From positions 1 to 13,849 of the forward strand of contig CALWKL010000032.1 of the NCBI GenBank assembly GCA_944381255.1: a DNA stretch of 13,849 bases, given 5' to 3'. The position numbers and the translations under genes were made by a program. The notes beneath the pieces are model-generated. The model was not told the origin of the DNA and did no database searches. It worked only from the letters and a program-made list of their open reading frames with translations. Source of the stretch: an uncultured Clostridia bacterium. GTDB taxonomy: Bacteria > Bacillota > Clostridia > Christensenellales > UBA1242. Below are positions 8,196-13,849 of this stretch, in pieces; position 1 is the first letter of the stretch; every line of letters begins with the position of its first letter.

Positions 8196-9060
8196 TAGTA
8201 CCAAAGCTTTGGGTACAACTAATAAAATTATATCGACTAATAAGAAAAAGGCAAAGAATAAATTTGGTGCGTACACAAATGTATTCAAAGGCTTGTACAA
8301 GCGTACATTGAATATGCTTTTCCCTGCACACATTAAATGTATTGTTTGTGGTGATGACCTACCTGAAGTTAGACAAATTGAAGTATGTGATAAGTGTTCT
8401 GCAAAATTAAACTTTATCTCAAAGAATTCTTGTTGTAAACATTGTGGTGCTCCAGTCTATGGTGATGCTGAAGTTTGCCTAAACTGTAAAGACATTAAGC
8501 GCGAATTTGACCAAGGCCGTAGTGTGTTTGTCTACGATGGTGAGATAGAAAAATTAATCGCAGGTTTGAAGTTTAACAACAAGCCATATTTATCTAGGAC
8601 TTTAGGTAGGTATCTTGCCTCTCTATATCAGACACTTGATTGGCATGTTGATATGGTAATACCTGTCCCTATGACTGAGGCTCGCAAGAAATGGAGAGGA
8701 TACAATCAAGCAGAACTTTTAGCTACAGAATTTTGTGAAGCTGTTCATCTGCCACTCAACACTCAAGCATTGCAAAAAGTCAGGGAAACTGATGAGCAAA
8801 AAGAATTGTCTATGCAGGAGAGGCAAAAGAACATTCTAGATGCCTTTAAGGTACAGGACAAGTATTATATCAAGGGTAAGTCAATACTCATAATTGATGA
8901 TGTTATGACTACAGGTGCTACGGCAAATGCCTGTGCTACAGCTTTGAAAAAGGCTCACGCATCTAAGGTATATGTGCTGACAATAGCGCATGGTAAGCCA
9001 AAGTTGCCTATGCAAAATAATATGGAAGATGTACATTATGTGATAAATTCTGTCAAATGA
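8185..9060 (+). CDS. comF: ComF family protein (phosphoribosyltransferase fold)
   Basis: A 291-residue protein of the ComF/GntX family. A cysteine-rich zinc-binding segment (CIVC at 52-55, CDKC at 68-71, CCKHC at 83-87, CLNC at 98-101) precedes a type I phosphoribosyltransferase domain with RKKWRGYNQAELLA (167-180) and the PRPP loop ILIIDDVMTTGAT (234-246). In Bacillus, ComF takes part in DNA uptake; elsewhere the role is less clear, and no other competence gene is in this window. The start is set by GGAGGA (8175-8180) 4 nt before ATG 8185, inside recD2. This gives a basic tail of about 45 residues before the zinc segment, longer than the few residues usual in the family; Met44 would be the conventional start but has no ribosome binding site. 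Confidence 0.9.
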   Translation: MESNSTKALGTTNKIISTNKKKAKNKFGAYTNVFKGLYKRTLNMLFPAHIKCIVCGDDLPEVRQIEVCDKCSAKLNFISKNSCCKHCGAPVYGDAEVCLNCKDIKREFDQGRSVFVYDGEIEKLIAGLKFNNKPYLSRTLGRYLASLYQTLDWHVDMVIPVPMTEARKKWRGYNQAELLATEFCEAVHLPLNTQALQKVRETDEQKELSMQERQKNILDAFKVQDKYYIKGKSILIIDDVMTTGATANACATALKKAHASKVYVLTIAHGKPKLPMQNNMEDVHYVINSVK

Positions 9061-9061
9061 C

Positions 9062-9090
9062 TTTTCAAAATTTTAATTTTGGTATATAAT
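9062..9090 (+). promoter_or_regulatory. Sigma-A-type promoter for secA
   Basis: TTTTCA (9062-9067), a 17-bp spacer and a perfect TATAAT (9085-9090) lie in the 58-bp gap after comF. The -35 is only 4 of 6. The spacer holds a perfect inverted repeat (arms 9066-9072 and 9075-9081), which could be an operator or simply AT-rich chance. The ribosome binding site GGGAG (9108-9112) follows, 6 nt before the secA ATG. Confidence 0.55.
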
Positions 9091-9118
9091 CGTAATAACT
9101 ACTTTTTGGGAGATTTTT

Positions 9119-10435
9119 ATGAAATTTAATATTTTCGCTTCTGACAATAAGAGAAATCTAGCTAAACTAGAGAAAATGGTTGACAAGATTGAAGCATTGG
9201 CAGACAAATATTCTGCTATGGACAATGACACCTTGCGTGGGCAGACAGAAATATTGAAGGAAAGATTGTCTGCTGGTGAGACTCTAGATGATATCCTTTA
9301 TGATGCCTTTGCGGTAGTGCGTGAGGCAAGTACTCGTGTACTCAATATGCGCCACTTCCATTGCCAATTAATCGGTGGTATTGTATTGCACCAAGGGCGT
9401 ATTGCTGAGATGATGACTGGTGAAGGTAAGACTATTGTCGCTACCTTGCCAGCTTACCTAAATGCCCTTGCAGGTAAGGGTGTACATGTGGTAACTGTAA
9501 ACGAATATCTAGCAGGACTGGCTGCTGAGATTATGGGTAAAGTCTACAAGTTCTTGGGGCTTACCGTTGGCTGTAGTTTCTCAAATATGACTCCTGAGCA
9601 GAAGAGGAACGCATATAATTGTGATATTACATACAGCACTAACAATGAGTTGGCTTTTGATTACTTGCGTGATAACTTGGTTCGTCGTGCTTCTGACCGT
9701 ATGTGTCGTGGATACAATTTTGCTATAGTCGATGAGGTGGATAGTATCCTTATCGATGAAGCACGCAACCCTTTAATCATAAGTGGTAGAGGCTTTAAGT
9801 CAAGCGACCAATATGTAAAGGCTCAACGCTTCATTCGTAATTTAAAGCGTGATGAAGATTATACTGTAGATGAAGAGAAGAAGGCTGTACACTTGACTGA
9901 AGAAGGTACTGTAAAAGCAGAAAAATACTTTGGTGTAGAAAGTCTAAGTGATGCAGATAATGTAGAATTAAACCAGCACATTCTAAATGCGCTCCGTGCT
10001 AACTTTATTATGAAGGCAGAGAGTGATTATATTGTGCGTGATGGCAAAGTACTCATTGTCGACCAGTTTACTGGACGTATTATGGAAGGTAGAAGGTATA
10101 GCAATGGTCTGCACCAAGCGATTGAGGCTAAGGAGAATCTGCAGGTAAAAGATGAATTGCTTACTGTAGCAACTATTACTTTGCAAAATTTCTTTAAGAT
10201 GTATCACAAACTTAGTGGTATGACAGGTACTGCTAAGACTGAGGAAATTGAGTTTAACAAAATCTATAGCCTAGATATTGTTACCATTCCTACCAACCTT
10301 CCTATGATTAGAATAGATGAACCTGACATTATATATTCTTCTATAGCTGGTAAATTCCGTGCTGTGGTAGAGCGCATAAAGGCTGCGTATGAAGTAGGAC
10401 AACCTGTGCTTGTGGGTACCGTTACCATTGAGTGA
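9119..10435 (+). CDS. secA: Preprotein translocase ATPase SecA, N-terminal part, ended by an in-frame TGA
   Basis: SecA drives unfolded preproteins through SecYEG using ATP. These 438 residues hold NBD1, with TGEGKT Walker A (100-105) and DEVD Walker B (205-208), the STNNELAFDYLRDN block (173-186), the preprotein cross-linking domain (about 225-370) and the very start of NBD2 (VGTVTIE, 432-438). A TGA at 10433-10435 then stops translation at codon 439, normally Lys in TVSIEKSE. The next codons in the same frame continue SecA without a gap, so this is an interruption and not a natural domain end. Alone it lacks the NBD2 arginine-finger region and should not be a working motor. After VNEYLA the usual RRD is Gly-Leu-Ala (133-135). 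Start ATG 9119 has GGGAG 6 nt upstream. This may be an assembly error, a pseudogene or a recoded gene. Confidence 0.9.
   Translation: MKFNIFASDNKRNLAKLEKMVDKIEALADKYSAMDNDTLRGQTEILKERLSAGETLDDILYDAFAVVREASTRVLNMRHFHCQLIGGIVLHQGRIAEMMTGEGKTIVATLPAYLNALAGKGVHVVTVNEYLAGLAAEIMGKVYKFLGLTVGCSFSNMTPEQKRNAYNCDITYSTNNELAFDYLRDNLVRRASDRMCRGYNFAIVDEVDSILIDEARNPLIISGRGFKSSDQYVKAQRFIRNLKRDEDYTVDEEKKAVHLTEEGTVKAEKYFGVESLSDADNVELNQHILNALRANFIMKAESDYIVRDGKVLIVDQFTGRIMEGRRYSNGLHQAIEAKENLQVKDELLTVATITLQNFFKMYHKLSGMTGTAKTEEIEFNKIYSLDIVTIPTNLPMIRIDEPDIIYSSIAGKFRAVVERIKAAYEVGQPVLVGTVTIE
10433..10435 (+). other. In-frame TGA interrupting secA
   Basis: The codon series here is ATT GAG TGA AGT GAG GAG, and the frame is open on both sides with SecA-like residues (TVTIE and SEELSKMLRSAGIPH). 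It replaces a codon that is usually lysine. AGA or CGA to TGA would each need one base change. The following base is A. The stop lies in a tandem AGTGA AGTGA (10431-10440). No other gene in the window contains an in-frame TGA, and TGG is used for Trp throughout, so general UGA reassignment is not supported. Confidence 0.9.
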
Positions 10436-10438
10436 AGT

Positions 10439-10444
10439 GAGGAG
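10439..10444 (+). promoter_or_regulatory. Candidate reinitiation ribosome binding site inside secA
   Basis: GAGGAG lies 3 nt after the in-frame TGA and 9 nt before the in-frame ATG at 10454. It could let a ribosome that terminates at the TGA restart and make the C-terminal SecA part. The same bases encode the Glu-Glu of SEELSK, so the match may simply reflect coding sequence. Confidence 0.35.
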
Positions 10445-10453
10445 TTAAGCAAG

Positions 10454-11803
10454 ATGCTGAGGTCTGCTGGTATTCCACACAAGGTATTGAACGCAAAAAA
10501 TCATGCTCAAGAAGCAGAAATAGTCGCCCAAGCTGGTAGATTGAAGACTGTAACTATCGCTACTAACATGGCAGGTCGTGGTACTGATATTATGCTTGGT
10601 GGTAATCCAGAGTATCTTGCAAAAGCGCAATTATATAAGATGGGCTATACTCAAGATATAATTGATCAAGCTACTTCATTCTTGCCAAGTGAAGATGAAA
10701 AAGTTATGGAAGCGAAAGGGAATTATGACGCTTTTCTAAAAAAATACAAGTCTGAGACTGATGCCGAAAAGGCAAAAGTCATCGAGTTGGGAGGACTATT
10801 AGTAATAGGTACAGAGCGTCATGAGTCAAGACGTATTGACAACCAGTTGCGTGGCCGTTCTGGTCGTCAAGGAGACCCAGGTCGCAGTGTATTTTATATC
10901 TCACTAGAAGATGACTTAGTCCGTATCTTCGGTGGAGATCGCCTAGTAAGAATCAGCAATTTCTTCAAAATTGATGAAGACACTCCTTTCCAAATGAAAG
11001 TATTGTCTAAACAAATTGAGCGTGCGCAGAAGAAGGTAGAGGCTCGCAACTATGCTAGTAGACGCAATGTATTGGAGCTTGATGAAGTTATTAACAAACA
11101 GCGTAATATTATCTACTCAGAGCGCAACAAATTGCTAGATGGCGAAGATGTACATGAGCAAATTAGACAGATGTTCCCTGATGTCATTACCGATGCTCTG
11201 AGTAATAGTGTCGATGTTGACAAGCCAAGTATTGAGTGGGATTTGGAAGAAATTAATCGTTCTCTTGAAGACAAACTGTATCCTAAGGGTAGTAATTTTG
11301 TAACAGAAAAAATGCTCGAAGATACCGAGTATGATGAGTTATACAATGTAATACTAAAAGATGTAGAAGAAAGGTATGAGAAGAAAAAGGAAGAGATTGA
11401 GAAGCTGGGTATACCTTTTGTAGAGATTGAGCGATCTATTCTTTTGGATATGGTTGACAAAGCATGGATGGAGCACATTGACACAATGAGTACATTGAGT
11501 CATGAAATTTTAGTTCAATCATATGGTAGACAAGACCCAATAGTTGCATACAAGCGCGAGGGCTTTAAAATGTTTGATGAGATGATCAGTAATATTCGTG
11601 AGAAGACTAGTACAATCTTACTCAATATTGTCGTGCGTCAAGCCCCTAGACCTCCAGTATCTCCACAACCTACACATTTGGTAACTAATGATAGTAGCAA
11701 AGGCTCCTCTCAAGCCAAGTCTACCAAAATAGGCAGGAATGACCCTTGTCCTTGTGGTAGTGGTAGAAAATACAAAAATTGTTGTGGCAAAAACCAAGAG
11801 TAA
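10454..11803 (+). CDS. secA: SecA, C-terminal part (most of NBD2 through the zinc motif)
   Basis: 449 residues from ATG 10454, in the same frame as the upstream part; without the TGA the frame would run 9119-11803 and give 894 residues, a normal SecA length. NBD2 has TNMAGRGTDIMLGG (37-50) and RRIDNQLRGRSGRQG (126-140), with the arginine fingers. The helical scaffold (about 180-225), helical wing and IRA1-like hairpin with KAWMEHID (336-343) follow. It ends in a proline-rich linker and a CPC...CC zinc motif (Cys432, 434, 443, 444). Some usually invariant segments differ: VLELDEVINKQR for VLQYDDVMNKQR, and LSHEILVQSYGRQDP for the LR..IGLR.Y.Q.DP block. The start given is the first in-frame ATG after the stop; if readthrough occurs there is no separate start. 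prfB begins 18 bp after it. Confidence 0.85.
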   Translation: MLRSAGIPHKVLNAKNHAQEAEIVAQAGRLKTVTIATNMAGRGTDIMLGGNPEYLAKAQLYKMGYTQDIIDQATSFLPSEDEKVMEAKGNYDAFLKKYKSETDAEKAKVIELGGLLVIGTERHESRRIDNQLRGRSGRQGDPGRSVFYISLEDDLVRIFGGDRLVRISNFFKIDEDTPFQMKVLSKQIERAQKKVEARNYASRRNVLELDEVINKQRNIIYSERNKLLDGEDVHEQIRQMFPDVITDALSNSVDVDKPSIEWDLEEINRSLEDKLYPKGSNFVTEKMLEDTEYDELYNVILKDVEERYEKKKEEIEKLGIPFVEIERSILLDMVDKAWMEHIDTMSTLSHEILVQSYGRQDPIVAYKREGFKMFDEMISNIREKTSTILLNIVVRQAPRPPVSPQPTHLVTNDSSKGSSQAKSTKIGRNDPCPCGSGRKYKNCCGKNQE

Positions 11804-11821
11804 TTTAGGAGAATTTTGCTT

Positions 11822-12922
11822 ATGATGACATTAGATGAAATTAAGCAAAAATTAAAAGAAATAGAAAAAATGCTTGAAGATATTCAAGTATTTTTTCCAT
11901 TAGAGCAACTGCAAGAAGAGTTAGACAAATTACAAATGGAACAAAGTGCTCCTAACTTTTTCGATGATAGAAAAAAGGTGGAGAGTGTGGGGAAAAAACT
12001 TGCACAGCTCTCTGGCCGAATTGACTTAATCAAAGAACTCAATAAAAAATTTAAAGACCTAAGTGATTTTATATTAGAGTTGAGTGATAGTGATACTGAA
12101 ATACTTGCCGATGTGGCTCAAGAGGTAAAAGCTCTTTTTGATAAGGTGGAGAATTTACACTTGGCTTGTCTGCTCACAGGTCAGTATGATAAGTCAAATG
12201 CTATTCTGTCTATTCAGGCTGGTGCAGGTGGTACAGAAGCACAAGATTGGGCAGAAATGCTACTTAGAATGTATACTCGCTTCTGCGAAAAGCAAGGTTA
12301 TACCGTTACCACACTTGATTATACTATTGGAGATGGAGCAGGTATAAAGAGTGCTACAATTAAAATTGATGGAGATTGTGCTTATGGATACCTCAAGGCA
12401 GAAAAAGGTGTACATAGGCTAGTGAGAATTTCTCCTTTTGATAGTAATGCTCGTAGGCATACAAGTTTCGCTTCGGTTGAGGTAATGCCAGAGATAGAAG
12501 ATGATAGTAAAATTGAGATCAAAGAGTCAGATTTAAAAATTGATACTTTTCATAGTGGTGGCTGTGGTGGACAGGGTGTCAATACTACCGATTCTGCTGT
12601 ACGAATTCGCCATATCCCCACTGGTATAGTGGTACAGTGTCAGAATGAGCGTAGTCAATTACAAAACAAAGAATCAGCACTCAAGGTATTGCGCTCAAAA
12701 CTAGCATTATTGTATGAAGAGGAGCGACAGAAAAATCTAAAAGAAGTCCAGGGTGGACTAAAAAAGATTGAATGGGGTAGCCAAATACGAAGTTATGTAT
12801 TTTGTCCATACACCATGGTAAAGGATCATCGTACTGAGTATGAGACTAGCAATGTTACAGCAGTAATGGACGGAGATATACTTGATTTTATCATGGCTTA
12901 TCTAAAGAAAGGTGGTCAGTAA
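11822..12922 (+). CDS. prfB: Peptide chain release factor 2 (RF2)
   Basis: RF2 ends translation at UGA and UAA. From ATG 11822 the protein has 366 residues, full length for RF2. The stop-codon-reading SPF is in VRISPFDSNARRHTSF (SPF at 204-206), which separates it from RF1 (PxT). The catalytic GGQ is at 249-251, in HSGGCGGQGVNTTDSAVRI, followed by HIPTGIVVQCQNERSQ (264-279). The N-terminal coiled domain is one open frame: there is no CTT TGA C site, so the autoregulatory +1 frameshift known in Bacillus and E. coli prfB is absent. AGGAG (11807-11811) lies 10 nt before ATG 11822; an in-frame TTG at 11816 would add two residues but sits only 4 nt from it. Residues around GGQ (His for Arg, Gly for His) differ from common versions. 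The gene lies 18 bp after secA, a typical Firmicute order. Confidence 0.96.
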   Translation: MMTLDEIKQKLKEIEKMLEDIQVFFPLEQLQEELDKLQMEQSAPNFFDDRKKVESVGKKLAQLSGRIDLIKELNKKFKDLSDFILELSDSDTEILADVAQEVKALFDKVENLHLACLLTGQYDKSNAILSIQAGAGGTEAQDWAEMLLRMYTRFCEKQGYTVTTLDYTIGDGAGIKSATIKIDGDCAYGYLKAEKGVHRLVRISPFDSNARRHTSFASVEVMPEIEDDSKIEIKESDLKIDTFHSGGCGGQGVNTTDSAVRIRHIPTGIVVQCQNERSQLQNKESALKVLRSKLALLYEEERQKNLKEVQGGLKKIEWGSQIRSYVFCPYTMVKDHRTEYETSNVTAVMDGDILDFIMAYLKKGGQ

Positions 12923-12923
12923 T

Positions 12924-13400
12924 ATGGCAGATATCTTAATTCGTAGAGCAACTTTAGATGATTATGATGCTATCAATCAATTGAACATAGATGCCTTAGA
13001 GTATCACAAAAATATTAGACCAGATGCCTTTTTAAACGAGCAAATAACTAAATATAATATAGATGATTTTAAAAATGAAATAACAGACGAGGACAAATGC
13101 TGGTTTGTCGCTACTCTAGATGGTAAAATTTGTGGGGCAATGCTAGTCTACATTACCGCTTGCCAGTTTCCAGAGCAGATTTACTGTTATATAGATACTA
13201 TATTTGTTAGTAACTACGCTCGTGGTATGGGCGTAGGTAAGGCTTTGATAACAGAGGCGGAAAAGTTTGCACAATCAAATCAAGTTGATATGATTAAATT
13301 GAATGTTTGGGAGGGCAATCCTGCATTTGATTTTTATAAAAAACAGGGGTATGTGGTAGAAAGATATGTTTTAAAAAGGGAATTAGGAAAGAGAAAATGA
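12924..13400 (+). CDS. GNAT family N-acetyltransferase, substrate unknown
   Basis: A 158-residue single-domain acetyltransferase. The acetyl-CoA binding motif A reads YIDTIFVSNYARGMGVGKAL (89-108), with the R-x-x-G-x-G signature at Arg100-Gly105. LNVWEGNPAFDFYKKQGY (126-143) is the usual motif B with its tyrosines. The strand order fits GNAT, but the sequence lacks features I would use to call RimI, even though rimI often lies beside tsaD, so I leave it unnamed. ATG 12924 was chosen because AGGTGG (12909-12914) lies 9 nt before it; GTG 12912 would start inside that site, overlap prfB and add four residues. Its stop overlaps the tsaD start (ATGA), implying translational coupling. The prfB stop is 1 bp before its ATG. 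Confidence 0.85.
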   Translation: MADILIRRATLDDYDAINQLNIDALEYHKNIRPDAFLNEQITKYNIDDFKNEITDEDKCWFVATLDGKICGAMLVYITACQFPEQIYCYIDTIFVSNYARGMGVGKALITEAEKFAQSNQVDMIKLNVWEGNPAFDFYKKQGYVVERYVLKRELGKRK

Positions 13401-13849
13401 GTTATTTGGAGCGAATGAAAGAAAAAACCGCTACTATACGCAAAAAAGATGTAGTAACAGTTTTAGCAATAGAGAGTAGCTGTGATGAAACAAGTGTCGC
13501 CATAGTACAAAATGGCCGAAAAGTGCTATCTAATATTATTTCTAGTCAAATTGATATTCATCGTCATTTTGGTGGCGTCGTGCCCGAAGTTGCTAGTAGA
13601 AATCACATATTAAATATTATTCCACTAGTCTCACAAGCTTTGTCTGTGGCGAATAAAACATTTGATGATATTGACTGTATAGGAGTTACGCAAGGAGCAG
13701 GCTTGGTGGGTTCACTTTTGGTAGGTTTGACTACAGCCAAAGCCCTAGCGTATGCTCTGGACAAACCCCTTTTTGCAGTGAATCATATCAAGGGGCATAT
13801 TGCAGCAAACTACTTGGCTTTTCCAGAGTTAGAGCCACCTTTTATGTGT
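13397..13849 (+). CDS. tsaD: tRNA t6A threonylcarbamoyltransferase TsaD, N-terminal part
   Basis: The first 151 codons are present; the gene runs off the window end. TsaD (formerly Gcp/YgjD), with TsaB and TsaE, transfers threonylcarbamoyl from threonylcarbamoyl-AMP to A37 of ANN-decoding tRNAs. Seen here are the ATPase-fold phosphate loop AIESSCDETSVAI (24-36), FGGVVPEVASRNH (58-70), the GVTQGAGLVGSLLVGL turn (97-112) and the HIKGHIAANYL metal-binding segment (131-141, with His131 and His135). About 18 residues precede the first strand, slightly more than usual; Met7 is a possible later start. ATG 13397 overlaps the acetyltransferase stop, and AGGA (13385-13388) lies 8 nt before it. tsaB and tsaE are not in view. 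Confidence 0.95.
   Translation, partial: MSYLERMKEKTATIRKKDVVTVLAIESSCDETSVAIVQNGRKVLSNIISSQIDIHRHFGGVVPEVASRNHILNIIPLVSQALSVANKTFDDIDCIGVTQGAGLVGSLLVGLTTAKALAYALDKPLFAVNHIKGHIAANYLAFPELEPPFMC

Noticed and set aside
10433..10435. UGA read as tryptophan or glycine by a changed genetic code
   Set aside because: All other genes are open at full length without in-frame TGA, Trp is TGG, and comF and the acetyltransferase end in TGA. Only one codon is affected.
10433..10480. Selenocysteine insertion at the secA UGA
   Set aside because: The position is normally Lys, not Cys, and the only hairpin just downstream is a 4-bp stem with a 3-nt loop, unlike a bacterial SECIS element.
11816..11821. TTG start for prfB at 11816
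   Set aside because: It lies only 4 nt from AGGAG; ATG 11822 has better spacing and a better codon.
12138..12347. 69-codon open frame inside prfB on the + strand
   Set aside because: It overlaps RF2 coding sequence in another frame, has no ribosome binding site or recognisable motif.
12912..12923. GTG start for the acetyltransferase at 12912
   Set aside because: It falls within the AGGTGG ribosome binding site and inside prfB; ATG 12924 fits the site and the family N terminus.
1..13849. CRISPR array, insertion sequence, phage or toxin-antitoxin module
   Set aside because: No spaced repeats, terminal inverted repeats, transposase, integrase or small paired genes are visible; gaps between genes are under 100 bp.

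Overview
The window reads as a compact, AT-rich bacterial chromosome segment with every gene on the + strand. It carries housekeeping genes plus the 3' end of what looks like the spore protease gene gpr. A gpr-type protease, LonA next to YsxC/EngB, RecD2 next to ComF, and SecA next to RF2 together suggest an endospore-forming or formerly endospore-forming low-GC Firmicute, most likely in Clostridia. Genus cannot be read from the sequence. Many residues at usually conserved positions differ from textbook versions (GPR, Lon, SecA, RF2), which suggests a lineage far from Bacillus and Clostridium sensu stricto.

Layout. Positions 1-194: C-terminal end of GPR, in an unusually compact form. 234-2813: murI (glutamate racemase) and glmS (glucosamine-6-phosphate synthase), 6 bp apart, feeding peptidoglycan precursor synthesis, and closed by a hairpin-plus-U-tract terminator at 2820-2850. 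A sigma-A-type promoter overlaps that terminator and starts a second unit: lon (2903-5320), ysxC/engB (5349-5930), recD2 (5940-8195) and comF (8185-9060), covering protein quality control, ribosome assembly, DNA repair and a competence-type protein. A second promoter (9062-9090) precedes secA, prfB, a GNAT acetyltransferase gene and tsaD (cut by the window end), covering protein export, translation termination, acetylation and tRNA t6A modification. Gaps between genes are all under 100 bp. I see no tRNA, rRNA, insertion sequence, CRISPR array or phage gene.

The main anomaly is in secA. The reading frame is complete from the N-terminal helicase domain to the C-terminal zinc motif (9119-11803, 894 codons before the final stop), but one in-frame TGA at 10433-10435 interrupts it inside the second nucleotide-binding domain, at a codon that is usually lysine. 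A GAGGAG and an in-frame ATG follow 18 bp later. Either a sequencing or assembly error or a real nonsense mutation broke an essential gene, or the organism makes SecA by UGA readthrough or as two polypeptides. The gene directly downstream encodes RF2, the factor that reads UGA, and it lacks the usual autoregulatory UGA frameshift. This pairing is the most intriguing feature here, but nothing in the window proves it is functional. I see no other candidate for a new system; the rest is ordinary core genome.
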